Translations under genes and position numbers: made by a program | The notes under the pieces: model-generated | What the model was told of the DNA's origin: nothing | The model's input: the letters and a program-made list of their open reading frames with translations, nothing else | Databases searched by the model: none | Assembly: GCA_042408595.1 (NCBI GenBank) | Contig: JBHOQX010000109.1 | Location: forward strand, 1 to 64,000 | Source of the DNA: JBHOQX01 sp042408595 | GTDB lineage: Bacteria; Chloroflexota; Chloroflexia; Chloroflexales; Roseiflexaceae | DNA: 64,000 nt | Reading direction: 5' to 3' | Shown: positions 32,678-42,291 of the stretch, piece by piece | How positions within the stretch are numbered: the first letter of the stretch is position 1 | How the letters are laid out: each line of letters opens with the position of its first letter

Positions 32678-33424
32678 TCATACCTCAGAACTCTGAACCG
32701 TGCGTCCATGCCGCACTGCTACCACCTCGGCGATGATGCTCACGGCGATCTCCTCGGGCGTGGCGGCGCCGATCCTCAGGCCGATCGGGGCGTGGAGGCG
32801 GGCGAGCTGCTCCTCCGGCACGCCCTCGGCGCGCAGGCGGGCCAGGCGCCGCTCGTGTGTTTTCGGGCTGCCGAGCGCGCCAACATAGCGCGCCGGGCTG
32901 GGCAGGGCGATCTTGAGCGCCGGGTCGTCCAGCTTCGGGTCGTGCGTCAGCAGGACGACGTAGCTGTTGCTGGTGAGCCGCCCTTCGAGCGCCTCGTCGG
33001 GCCAGGCGAACAGGAGCTCGTCGGCGTGGCCGAAGCGCTCCGGCGTGGCGAAGGCCCCGCGCGCGTCCACCACGACCGTGCGGAAGCCCAGGATTTTGGC
33101 GAAGGTGACGAGTGGGATGGCGATGTGGACGGCCCCAACGATGAACATCGTCGGCGGCGGCGGGTAGCTCTCGACGAACACCTGGACATCGCCGGCGGGT
33201 GTGGGGTAGCTGCGCGTGCCGCTCTCGCCGCGCGCCAGCATCGCCCGCGCCTCGCGCACCACCGCGGCCTCGTCCAGCCCGGCCCCCAGCCCGCCGCGTG
33301 TCGTCCCGTCCGGGCGGAGCAGCAGCTTCGCGCCGGTCGCCGCGCCGCCGTCGACCACCGTCACCAGGGCTACCGGCTGCTCCGCCGCGATCGCGGCGGT
33401 GAGTTCTTCGAAGAGTGAGGACAT
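32678..33424 (-). CDS. xdhC: XdhC/CoxI family protein (cofactor maturation)
   Basis: A 248-aa XdhC-type protein needed to sulfurate, insert or protect the molybdenum cofactor of xanthine-dehydrogenase-family enzymes. An N-terminal XdhC_CoxI domain (AAEQPVALVTVVDGGAATGAK) is followed by the C-terminal Rossmann domain (MFIVGAVHIAIPLVTFAKIL, VVVDARGAFATPERF, YVVLLTHDPKLDDPAL, YVGALGSPKTHERRL). The usual GAGH motif reads GAVH here. It lies 70 bp after the stand-alone XdhC_CoxI-type gene on the same strand. Confidence 0.9.
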   Translation of the reverse strand: MSSLFEELTAAIAAEQPVALVTVVDGGAATGAKLLLRPDGTTRGGLGAGLDEAAVVREARAMLARGESGTRSYPTPAGDVQVFVESYPPPPTMFIVGAVHIAIPLVTFAKILGFRTVVVDARGAFATPERFGHADELLFAWPDEALEGRLTSNSYVVLLTHDPKLDDPALKIALPSPARYVGALGSPKTHERRLARLRAEGVPEEQLARLHAPIGLRIGAATPEEIAVSIIAEVVAVRHGRTVQSSEV

Positions 33425-33494
33425 GAGAGTTCAGAGTTCGAGATATAAAGCGGCGCATACCTCACTGTTACACTATACCCTTTGAACTCTACAC

Positions 33495-33809
33495 TTACCA
33501 GTCCAGCGGCTCGACATACACGTCGATCATGCCACCGCAGGCCAGCCCGACATCCCAGGCCTCGTCGTCGGCCACGCCGAAGTGCAGCAGGCGGCCCTGG
33601 CCGGTGCGGAGCGCCTCCTGGCAGGCATCGAACACTGCGCCCTCGATGCAGCCGCCGCTGACCGAGCCGGCCATCGCCCCGCCGGACGACACGGCCATCT
33701 TCGCGCCGACGCCGCGCGGCGCCGAGCCCAGCGTCTTGACCACCGTGGCCAGCGCCACCCGTTCGCCGCGGGCGCGCCACTGCGCGATGGCGGGAAGGAC
33801 ATCGTTCAT
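33495..33809 (-). CDS. Stand-alone XdhC_CoxI domain protein
   Basis: A 104-aa protein equal to the N-terminal XdhC_CoxI domain only: WRARGERVALATVVKTLGSA, PRGVGAKMAVSSGGAMAGSV, SGGCIEGAVF and the C-terminal LACGGMIDVYVEPL. The CGGM and GGCIE cysteines are conserved and may carry sulfur to the cofactor. The start ATG at 33809 has GGAGA upstream. With the downstream XdhC this makes a split CoxI/XdhC pair, as known for CO-dehydrogenase and xanthine-dehydrogenase maturation gene sets. Confidence 0.9.
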   Translation of the reverse strand: MNDVLPAIAQWRARGERVALATVVKTLGSAPRGVGAKMAVSSGGAMAGSVSGGCIEGAVFDACQEALRTGQGRLLHFGVADDEAWDVGLACGGMIDVYVEPLDW

Positions 33810-34083
33810 CGGAGTTCTCCAGCAGCGATCACTCGTCGCTTCCAAACAGCAGCGCCAGGTGCGTTCATTGGTGTGGTGCCTATTGTATCACTTCCTGGTA
33901 CGGTTGCAGTGCCTGAGCCAAATCATAAGACAATATCCGTCTGCAACAGGAGTTTGCGCGGGGTATGCCCCTCGCGCTCCCGTCGTTGACATGGCCCTCG
34001 CGCGTGGATGCGATGCCTTGACAACCGGCATACCATGGGAGGCGAGGGTGATAGTTTAGCGCACCTGGGTCAAGGATGCGGCG

Positions 34084-37000
34084 ATGGCCGTGGAATTGGA
34101 TATCCGTCTGCTGGGCGGGTTTTTGCTGCGCATCGACAGCGCGCCACGCCCACCGCTGCGCACGGCGCGCGCGCAGGCGCTGCTTGCATATCTCATCCTG
34201 CATCGCGACGTGCCGCAGCCTCGCCAGCACGTCGCGTTCCTCTTCTGGCCCGACTCATCCGAACACCAGGCGCGTACCAATCTGCGCCAGGCGCTTTTCA
34301 GCCTCCGCCAGGCGCTCCCTGGCATCGATGGCCTGATCGCTATCGATCACCAGACGCTCCAGTGGAGGCCGTCGGTGCCTTGCAGGGTCGATGTTATCGA
34401 ATTCGATCGCGCGCTCGCCAGGGCACACGATGCCGCGCGCGCCCGCGATCTCGCCTGCGAGCGCGACGCGCTGCAGCAAGCCGCCGAACTCTATCGCGGT
34501 GATCTGCTGCCAACCTGTTACGATGATTGGATCGTGCCAGAGCGCGAACGGCTGCACGTGCAATGCGTGCATGCGCTGCGACGGCTGGTCGAATTGCTGG
34601 AGGCGGCGCGTGAGTATGAGGCAGCCCTCCAGCATGCCGAGCGCTGGGCGCGCATGGAGGCGCTCGAGGAAGACGCCCGTGCAGCACTCATGCGGCTGTA
34701 CACATTGAAAGGCGACCGTCCCGCCGCGCTGCGGGTGTATCACGATTTTGCCGCCCACCTGCAGCGCGAGCTCGGTATCGCACCAGACAGGGCATTGCGC
34801 GACCAGGCCGCACGATTGAAAGCTGCCGAGGCCCGACCTCCAGCCCAGGCCGCAGAGCGTGGGCACGAACGATCCGGCTTGCTGCCGCTGGTCGGACGGA
34901 CGCGCGAATGGCGCGCCCTGCTGGAGGCCTGGCATCGCGCTGAGGTGGGCCAGGTGCGCCTGGCGCTGATCCGAGGCGAGGCCGGAATCGGCAAGTCGCG
35001 GCTGGCCGAGGAGCTGCTGGCGCATCTCTCCGGGCAGGGTATCGCCGCCGCGCGTACCCGGGCCTACGCGGCGGAAGGGCGGCTCTCCTTCGCCCCTGTC
35101 ACCGAGTGGTTGCGCGGCCCGGCCATCCGCGGCGCGATCAGCCGGCTGGAGCGCCCCTGGCTCACTGAGGTCGCGCGCCTGCTGCCTGAGCTGCTGACCC
35201 AGCATCCCGACCTGCCTCCGCCCTCGCCGCTCACCGAGTACTGGCAGCGCCGGCGCTTCTTCGAGGCGTTGGCACGGGCCGCCCTGGCAGGCGGCGGGCC
35301 GCTGCTGCTGCTGCTCGACGACGTGCAATGGTGCGACACCGAGACGCTCGAGTGGCTGCGCTTCCTGATGCATTTCGACCCGCGCGCCAGGCTGCTGGTG
35401 GTCGCTACAGCGCGCTCCGAGGAGCTTACGCCCGAACACCCCGCGAGCACATTGATGGATGCACTGCGCAGCGACGACCAGCTCACCGACATCTCGCTCG
35501 GTCCGCTTGATGCCGCGGAGGCAGCGAAGATCGCCGGGCAGGTCGTTGGCCGGCTGCTGAGCGAAGATCAGGCGACCCGGCTGTATCACGAGACCGAGGG
35601 CAATCCATTGTTCGTGGTCGAGATGGCGCGCTCCGGTTCGGGGGCCGACATCCCAACGGCAACGCCCGACGTGGCCGCCGCGGTGCTCGCCTCGCCCGCG
35701 TTGCCGTCCAAAGTCTACGCCGTCATTTCGCACCGGCTGGCGCAACTCTCGGCAGACGCGCGGGCGCTGGCCGAGCTTGCAGCGACGATCGGCCGCGCCT
35801 TCTCCGCCGACGTGCTGGCAAGCGCCAGCGACCTGAGCGAAGACGCCTTCGACCGGGCGCTGGACGAGCTATGGCGCCGCCGCATCGTGCGCGAGGCCAG
35901 CGGCAGCGACACCCTGGCCTACGACTTCAGCCACGACAAGATTCGCGATGTGGTCTATGCCGAGGTCAGCCCGGCGCAGCGGCGCAGGCTGCACCGGCGC
36001 GCAGCACAGGCGCTGGAGCAGGTGAATCCGCATGACCTCGACGCCGTGAGCGCGCAGATCGCTGCGCATTATGAAAAAGCGGGCATGGCGGCGCAGGCGG
36101 TGGCGTTCTATCGCCGGGCCGCCGGCCTGGCGCAGCGCGTGTACGCCTACCAGGATGCGATGGGGCTGCTCAGGCGCGGCCTGTCATTGCTGAACCAGCT
36201 CTCCGACCCACACGAACGCGCCGTGCGCGAGCTGCAATTGCACCTCGACCTGGCCTCGCCGATTCGTATCACGCACGGCTGGGCGTCGCCGGCGCTGGAA
36301 GGCCCGCTGGAACGCGCGGCGGAGTTGAGCGCACGGGTAGGGGACGCCGACCAACAGGCGCGGGCTCAGATCAACCTTGCCACCTTTTATCAGGTGCGCG
36401 CCGAATTCGCCCGGGTGCGCGAGCTGAGCGCGCGGCTCGTGCCCCGCCTTCGATCGCCCAAGGCGGACACTTACATCGCCATGGCGCGAACCAACGTCGT
36501 GGGGTGGCTGCTGATGCAGACCAGCGATTGGGAAGCGATTGAGGCCGAATACTGGCGCGCTCGCGAAGCCTATGACGAGGCGCAACATGCCGAGCATGTG
36601 GCCCTGATCGGCGCGGACCTGGGCGTGTTGAACATCGCCTGGTCGGCCCATGCCTTGTGGTTTCGGGGGCTGGCCGATCAGGCCCTGCAGCGTGGGCGCG
36701 AGGCCGTGGCGCTAGCCGATCGGCTGGCGCACCCGTTCTCGCGGGCGCTGGCGCTCTCGTATCTCGCCATGCAGCACGCCCTTCGCCGCGAGGTGGAGCA
36801 CACGCTCGCCTGCGCGTCGCAGGCCTACGACATCGCCGAGCGCCACAGCGTCGCCTATTACCGCGCCTGGTCGGATGTGCTGCTGTGCTGGGCTGCGGCG
36901 AAGCAATCGCCCGGCGGCGGGGCGGCGGTCCGGATCGAGCAGGCGCTGAACGGCTTCCGCGCCACGGGCGGGCGCATCCGGCTAACGCTCTATCTGAGCC

Positions 37001-37356
37001 TGCTGGCCGAGTGTCTGGGTGAGAGCGGCGCGACCGAAGCCGCGCTCGCGGCGCTGGATGAGGCGTTCGATTTCGCGGACCGGACGGGCGAGCGCTGGCT
37101 GGACGCCGAGCTGTACCGCCTGCGGGGCGAGCTGCTGCGCCACAGCGCCAACTGGTCCGAGGCCGACGCATGCCTGAACAAGGCGCTGGAGATCGGGCGC
37201 GAGCGTCAGGAGCCGCCGCTGGAGCTGCGCGCCGCTCTGGCGCTGGCCCGCCGGCACCGCCGGCACACCACCCTGGTCGAGGTTGCCCTGGCCCGCTTCT
37301 GCGAGGGCTTCGACCAACCCGACCTGCGCGCGGCGCGGGCGCTGCTCGGGCGGTAG
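34084..37356 (+). CDS. Large BTAD-AAA-TPR transcriptional regulator (AfsR/MalT-like)
   Basis: A 1090-aa signal-transducing activator. Residues 1-95 are a winged-helix domain (ELDIRLLGGFLLRIDSAPRP, QARTNLRQALFSLRQALPG). Residues about 100-255 form the BTAD domain (FDRALARAHDAARARDL, RVYHDFAAHLQRELGIAPD). A STAND/AAA ATPase follows with Walker A at 297-305 (RGEAGIGKS) and Walker B LLLLLDDVQWCD. A TPR-rich C-terminus runs from about residue 620. Such proteins bind a ligand, oligomerise with ATP and activate nearby genes. The two FAD oxidoreductases starting 137 bp downstream are the natural candidates. It is divergent from the XdhC-type genes. Confidence 0.9.
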   Translation: MAVELDIRLLGGFLLRIDSAPRPPLRTARAQALLAYLILHRDVPQPRQHVAFLFWPDSSEHQARTNLRQALFSLRQALPGIDGLIAIDHQTLQWRPSVPCRVDVIEFDRALARAHDAARARDLACERDALQQAAELYRGDLLPTCYDDWIVPERERLHVQCVHALRRLVELLEAAREYEAALQHAERWARMEALEEDARAALMRLYTLKGDRPAALRVYHDFAAHLQRELGIAPDRALRDQAARLKAAEARPPAQAAERGHERSGLLPLVGRTREWRALLEAWHRAEVGQVRLALIRGEAGIGKSRLAEELLAHLSGQGIAAARTRAYAAEGRLSFAPVTEWLRGPAIRGAISRLERPWLTEVARLLPELLTQHPDLPPPSPLTEYWQRRRFFEALARAALAGGGPLLLLLDDVQWCDTETLEWLRFLMHFDPRARLLVVATARSEELTPEHPASTLMDALRSDDQLTDISLGPLDAAEAAKIAGQVVGRLLSEDQATRLYHETEGNPLFVVEMARSGSGADIPTATPDVAAAVLASPALPSKVYAVISHRLAQLSADARALAELAATIGRAFSADVLASASDLSEDAFDRALDELWRRRIVREASGSDTLAYDFSHDKIRDVVYAEVSPAQRRRLHRRAAQALEQVNPHDLDAVSAQIAAHYEKAGMAAQAVAFYRRAAGLAQRVYAYQDAMGLLRRGLSLLNQLSDPHERAVRELQLHLDLASPIRITHGWASPALEGPLERAAELSARVGDADQQARAQINLATFYQVRAEFARVRELSARLVPRLRSPKADTYIAMARTNVVGWLLMQTSDWEAIEAEYWRAREAYDEAQHAEHVALIGADLGVLNIAWSAHALWFRGLADQALQRGREAVALADRLAHPFSRALALSYLAMQHALRREVEHTLACASQAYDIAERHSVAYYRAWSDVLLCWAAAKQSPGGGAAVRIEQALNGFRATGGRIRLTLYLSLLAECLGESGATEAALAALDEAFDFADRTGERWLDAELYRLRGELLRHSANWSEADACLNKALEIGRERQEPPLELRAALALARRHRRHTTLVEVALARFCEGFDQPDLRAARALLGR

Positions 37357-37492
37357 ATGGTCCTGGCCTGCGCAGCAGGGCACGTGCCCAAGATAACGCC
37401 CCGCATAACGCTCGGCGAACGGGCCGGCTGCTATGATCGCTGCCAGAGCGAAGCTCTCAGTAGTCTCCCTTTTCCACACGAGGAGGCAACCT

Positions 37493-38881
37493 ATGACAGC
37501 TCTGGCAAGCGAGACGATCGTGGCTGCGCTCACGCCCCATTTTCGCGGCCATCTGATCCAGCCCGGCGACCCCGGCTACGACGAAGCGCGCAAAGTTCAC
37601 AATGCAATGATTGACAAGCACCCGGCGCTCATCGCCCGCTGCCGTGACGTGGCCGACGTGGTCGCTGCAGTGAACGTCGCGCGTGAGCAGGGGCTGCTGC
37701 TGGCAGTGCGCGGCGGCGGGCACAACGGCCCTGGCCTGGGCACCTGCGAGGGCGGCCTGGTGGTCGACCTGTCGATTATGAAAGGCGTGTTCGTGGATGT
37801 CGATGCCCGCACCATTCGGGCGCAAGGCGGCTGCACCTGGGGCGACGTGGACCACGCCGGCGGCGCCTACGGCCTGACGATTCCCGGCGGGATCATCTCA
37901 ACAACGGGCGTGGGCGGGCTGACGCTCGGCGGCGGCATCGGCTACCTTTCGCGCGCCCACGGCCTGACGATCGACAACCTGCGCAGCGCCGAAGTGGTGC
38001 TGGCCGATATGCGCGTCGTCACCGCCAGCCCCGACGAGCATACCGACCTGTTCTGGGCGCTGCGCGGCGGCGGCGGCAACTTCGGCGTGGTCACGACTTT
38101 CGAGCTTCAGGCGCACCCGGTCAGCACGGTGTACGGTGGCCCGATGCTCTGGCCGATGGACCAGGCGCACGAGCTGATGCACTGGTGGCGCGATTTCATC
38201 CTGACCGCGCCGGAGGATACCAACGTCTGGTTCGGATTCGTCACCGTTCCGCCCGGGCCGCCGTTCCCCGCGGCCGTGCACCTGCACAAGATGTGCGCGC
38301 TGGTGTGGTGCTATACCGGTCCAATGGACCAGGCTGAGGCGCGCTTCAAGCCGCTTCGTGAGGCTATGCCGCCGGCGGTCGACTTCGCCGGGCCGCTCCC
38401 CTGGATCGCGTTGCAGAGCATGTTCGATGCGCTCTTCCCGCCTGGCTTGCAGTGGTACTGGAAAGCCGACTTCTTTGAGGACCTGAGCGATAACGCGATC
38501 GACCTGCATCTCAAATACGGCGCGCAACTCCCGACCATGCTCTCGACTATGCACATCTACCCCATCAACGGTGCGGCGCATCGGGCCGGCAGGCACGACA
38601 CCGCCCTCAGCTACCGCGAGGCGAACTTCGCCTAGGTGATCGTCGGCGTAGACCCGGACCCGGCCAACAATGAGCGGATGATCGAGTGGGCGAAAGACTA
38701 CTGGTTGGCGCTGCACCCATACTCGATGGGCGGCGCCTACGTCAACTTCATGATGGAGGAAGGTCAGGAGCGGGTGCAGGCGACGTACCGCGACAATTAC
38801 GCGCGGCTGGCCGAGATCAAGCGCAAATACGACCCGGACAACCTGTTCCGGGTGAATCAGAACATCAGTCCGGCGGCGTAG
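37493..38881 (+). pseudogene. FAD-binding berberine-bridge-type oxidase with in-frame amber codon
   Basis: With codon 381 (TAG, 38633-38635) read through, this is a complete 462-aa BBE-type flavoprotein. The PCMH FAD domain has RGGGHNGPGLGTCEGGLVVD (the His is the usual flavin-attachment residue), GLTIPGGIISTTGVGGLTLG and LRGGGGNFGVV. The C-terminal BBE segment is NYARLAEIKRKYDPDNLFR. The stop replaces what appears to be Gln in a conserved FAQVIVGVDPDP-like context, one C-to-T change. Downstream sequence is intact. AGGAGG lies seven bases before the ATG. The next gene also carries a single in-frame TAG. Either both are recent pseudogenes or readthrough occurs. The substrate is unknown; relatives oxidise alcohols and sugars. 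Confidence 0.8.
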
Positions 38882-38921
38882 CGTGGTGTCCGGGGCAACC
38901 ACTCGTCGCCAGGAGCGCGCC

Positions 38922-40436
38922 ATGGGCTATGACACGATCATCGTGGGGGCCGGCTCGGCGGGATGCGTGCTCGCGGCGCGCCTGAGCGAGATCCCTGGCC
39001 ACACTGTCCTGCTGCTCGAAGCGGGGCCGGACTACGCGACCTCGGACGCCCTTCCGCCTGAGATCGCCAGCGGCTACGCGCCGGCCTTCAGCCACGATTG
39101 GGCTTACGCCAGCGAGCCAGATCGATTCGGCCGAACGATCCACCTGCCGCGGGCGAAGCTGGTGGGCGGCTGCTCGGCGACGAATGCGACCTTCGCCCTC
39201 CGCGGCGCCCCCAGCGACTACGACGAATGGGCAGCGCTCGGCAATCCTGGCTGGTCGTTTCGCGAGGTGCTGCCCTTCTTTCGCCGCCTCGAACATGATG
39301 CCGATGTTCGCAACGCATGGCACGGCCAGGACGGACCACTGCCCATCCGGCGCTTTGCTGAAGCGGAGCTGACTCCTGTGCAGCGCGCCTTCCTGGAGTC
39401 CTGCTCCAACGCAGGCTACCCGCGCGTGGACGACCATAACGCGCCACGCGCGATCGGGGCCGGCCTGGCGCCGATGAATACCCTCGCCGGTGTGCGCCAG
39501 AGCACCGCGCTGACCTACCTAGCGCCGGCGCGCCGCCGGCCCAACCTCGCCGTCCGCGGTGAGACCCTCTTGGACTGTGTGCGCTTCGACGGCGCGCGCG
39601 CGGTGGGCGTCCGGCTGGCCGGCTCCGGCGAGACACTCGACGGCGGGCGGGTCGTTCTTGCCGCCGGGGCGTATGGCAGCCCCGCCATTCTGTTGCGCTC
39701 CGGGCTCGGCCCGGCCGATGACCTTCGCGCGGCGGGCATCGCCGTGCTGCGGGATGTGCCCGGCGTAGGGCAAGATCTGCGCGAGCATCCGCTGCTTGGG
39801 CTGCGGCTTGCCACATACTCCGCGCCGCATTCCGCGGCCAATCCGCTCTTTCAAACCGTGCTGACGCTGAAGAGCTCTCCCTCGCTGCCGGGCCACGACA
39901 TCCACATTGTTCCAATGTCCGCGCTGCGAACCGGCACGGACGACTCGCCCACCGGCGCACAGTTCACCCTGTAGGTCGCGGTGATGAAACCGGCCGCGCG
40001 CGGCCGGCTGCGCCTGCGCTCCGGCGATCCGCTCGCCGCGCCGCGGATCGACCTTCGCCTGTTGGACGACCCGGGCGACATGCAGCGGATGGTCGAGGCG
40101 GTCCGCATCGCCCGCGGCCTGGCGCGAACACCGCCGTTGTCGGGCCTGATCGCGCGAGCGTTGGCTCCATGGACCCATGTCGCCGACGCTGGCGGCGATC
40201 TGGAAGCCACCATTCGGATGGCGGTGGAGGTCTACCACCATCCGGTCGGGACGTGCCGCATGGGGCCGGCGACGGACGGCGGAGCGGTGGTGAACCATCG
40301 GGGCCGGGTACATGGCGTCGCGGGGCTGTTCGTGATCGACGCCTCGATCATGCCGACGATCCCGGCCGCCAACACCAATTTGCCGACGATCATGATCGCG
40401 GAGCGGTGCGCCGCCTGGCTGGCGGAGGCCGCCTGA
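38922..40436 (+). pseudogene. GMC oxidoreductase (choline dehydrogenase-like) with in-frame amber codon
   Basis: With codon 351 (TAG, 39972-39974) read through, this is a full 504-aa GMC flavoenzyme. It has the FAD motif TIIVGAGSAGCVLAARLSE, AKLVGGCSATNATFALRG, the mid-region GVGQDLREHPLLGL and a C-terminal GMC_C domain. That domain holds HHPVGTCRMG (active-site His) and FVIDASIMPTIPAANTNLP. The stop sits where homologues would read a coding residue (QFTL-x-VAVMKPA), and Gln CAG is one change away. The reading frame continues without other damage. AGGAG precedes the ATG, 40 bp after the oxidase stop, so the two form an operon. Both genes having one amber each is unusual. Confidence 0.8.
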
Positions 40437-40513
40437 ACGCCTGAGCGCCTATTTGACGTGGCCTCCGGGGAGCTTGTACGCTTGTGGCCCGGCAGCGCGC
40501 CGCGGAGAGTGGC

Positions 40514-41887
40514 TCAGTCGTTCCCCGCCGCCTGCTCGATCGCGGCCCAGTCGCGCTCGGCGGCCTCGGCGTCCGCCACGGTCGCCGCGCCCGGGTGATA
40601 GCGGGCGCGCTCGTAGGCCGCCGTCAGCCCGGCGACGGCAGGGGCCGCATCGCCTAGGCCCTCGGCGGCTACCGGCTCGTACTCGCGCGGCGTCTGTTCA
40701 AGACGGCGTGGACGCTCGCGGCGCTCGCCGAGCAGCAGCAGGCGGATGTACCTGCGGCGGATGCGGCTCGCGGGGTCGCTGCCGCGCAGCCGCGCCAGCG
40801 CGCCCGTCAGCCCCTCGTCCGCCGGGGCGCGCCGCAGCCCGGCGAACAGGTCGCGCAGGTCGTTGGCGAGCGCGCCCCAGCTCCAGAGCGACTCGCGCTC
40901 CTCGACAGCGGCGGATGGCTCGCGCCGGCGGCGGCGCACGAGGAGCACCAGCGCCAGCACCAGCAGCAGCGGGAGGATGATGATCAGCACGCGAAGCGGG
41001 ATCCCGAGCCAGGGCGGCAGCGCGGCCATGTCGCCCGGGTCGAGTCGCCGCAGCGCCTCCGTATTCTGAACCTGCGCCATGGTCTGGGCCAACGCGCTGA
41101 AGTCGAGCGCGCGCGCGATCCAGCCGATCACCGCCGCGAGCAGGATCAGCAGCGGCGCGAGCAGCACCGTGGCGACCAGCAGCACCGCGGCGACCGCCAT
41201 GCGCAGCACCTGCGCTCCCTGCCCGCCGAACGCTCCGCCGAGCAGCAGCCCGCCGCCGAGCACCAGCGCGATGGCCGCCAGCAGCGTGACTGTGCCGCGC
41301 CAGCCGAGCCGGGCCGCGTTCCCGTCCAGCGGGTCGAGCAGGCGCCCGAGCGCCATGCTCAGCAGGCCCGCGCCGAAGAACACCAACAGCCCGGTCGTGG
41401 CCCGGAGGCCGCCCGTGCCGCGCAGCAGCCCCAGCAGCGTGCTGGCGCCGATGATCGCCATGAGGGCGACTGAGGCGCGCCAGAACACCCGGCTGATGCC
41501 GCCGCTATCCTGCCCGGGGAGTCGCTCGCCGCGCCAGAAGACGTAGAGTGTGCCGAGCAGCGTCAGATAGGGCAGGCCGCTGCCGGGCTGCTCAAAAGCC
41601 AGCAGCGCCGCGGCCAGGCGCCCCCAGCCGTCCAGCAGCCCGGCGCCGCCCCCGGCCGCGCCCTTGGCCGCCCAAAGCGCCAGCGCGCCGCCGGCCAGCG
41701 CGCTGGTCCAGCGGGCCTGCCGCTCGGTCGCCCAGCGGTCGGTCGCCCAGCCGGCCAGGGCGCCCGCCAGCACCGCCCCGATCAGCAGCGGCCAGGCGTC
41801 GCCGCCGGCCAGGGTGAGCACCAGCGCCGCCGGGGCGGCCTCAACGGTCGCGGCACAGAGGAAGAATGTGGCGCGTTGGATGTTCAT
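40514..41887 (-). CDS. Multi-pass membrane protein with C-terminal DUF4129
   Basis: A 457-aa protein. About eight hydrophobic segments fill residues 1-330 (for example LLIGAVLAGALAGWA and VLIIILPLLLVLALVLLV). The C-terminal DUF4129 domain begins near residue 375 with SRIRRRYIRLLLLGERRERP and contains LEQTPREYEPVA and LTAAYERARYHPG. DUF4129 proteins usually accompany MoxR ATPase, DUF58 and transglutaminase genes. Here DUF58 and VWA partners lie 15 kb away on the other strand. The function is unknown, possibly cell-envelope assembly. Confidence 0.85.
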   Translation of the reverse strand: MNIQRATFFLCAATVEAAPAALVLTLAGGDAWPLLIGAVLAGALAGWATDRWATERQARWTSALAGGALALWAAKGAAGGGAGLLDGWGRLAAALLAFEQPGSGLPYLTLLGTLYVFWRGERLPGQDSGGISRVFWRASVALMAIIGASTLLGLLRGTGGLRATTGLLVFFGAGLLSMALGRLLDPLDGNAARLGWRGTVTLLAAIALVLGGGLLLGGAFGGQGAQVLRMAVAAVLLVATVLLAPLLILLAAVIGWIARALDFSALAQTMAQVQNTEALRRLDPGDMAALPPWLGIPLRVLIIILPLLLVLALVLLVRRRRREPSAAVEERESLWSWGALANDLRDLFAGLRRAPADEGLTGALARLRGSDPASRIRRRYIRLLLLGERRERPRRLEQTPREYEPVAAEGLGDAAPAVAGLTAAYERARYHPGAATVADAEAAERDWAAIEQAAGND

Positions 41888-41892
41888 CGCAA

Positions 41893-41998
41893 TCTGGCGA
41901 AGGACGACGGACGAACGGAAGGTTTAGCGCGGCCTGGACGTTTCAAAGCAGGACAGCCTGCTTTCGTCTTTCGTCATCCATTCACGGTCCACCGTCCA
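41893..41998. repeat. Heptamer and TCCACCG-type repeats
   Basis: gcgaaggacgacggacgaac (41897-41916), then ttcgtctttcgtcatcc (41963-41979) and acggtccaccgtccatcat, in both orientations, just upstream of the DUF4129 gene (minus strand). Confidence 0.55.
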
Positions 41999-42220
41999 TC
42001 ATCCCCGGTCGCCCTGCGCGCCGGCATCCTCTGGGTGCATGGTGCGTACCAGGCTCCGTGCCTGGGCCTCGCGCGCCAGCTCGGCGTGAGTTCGCCAGAT
42101 CAGGCGCAGCCGCTCGCGGTGCCAGGCCGGGCGTTTCGGCCCGGTCTCGCGCATGAGAACGAGCTGGCGCAGCCGCTCGCGCAGCCGCTGCTCGCGCTCG
42201 CTTGGGTCGTTCGCTCCCAC
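41999..42220 (-). CDS. Small hypothetical basic helical protein
   Basis: A 73-aa protein from the GTG at 42220 (GGAG upstream). An in-frame ATG at 42277 would add 19 residues but sits upstream of a minus-strand tatact box at about 42256-42261. The sequence is rich in Arg/Glu/Leu helices (SEREQRLRERLRQLVLMRET, RERLRLIWRTHAELAREAQA) with no membrane segment. It is divergent from the alpha-mannosidase. No family was recognised. Coding is plausible but not certain. Confidence 0.45.
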   Translation of the reverse strand: MGANDPSEREQRLRERLRQLVLMRETGPKRPAWHRERLRLIWRTHAELAREAQARSLVRTMHPEDAGAQGDRG

Positions 42221-42291
42221 CGTCGCTCCATTCGACACAACCGCCAGCTTACGGTAGTATAACAGACGCTCAGCCATCGCACGAGGTACCC

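Noticed and set aside
37493..40436. TAG reassigned genome-wide to an amino acid
   Set aside because: TAG is the stop of several intact genes in this window (PTPS, folE, hydrolase at 27071, regulator at 34084), so any readthrough would have to be local.
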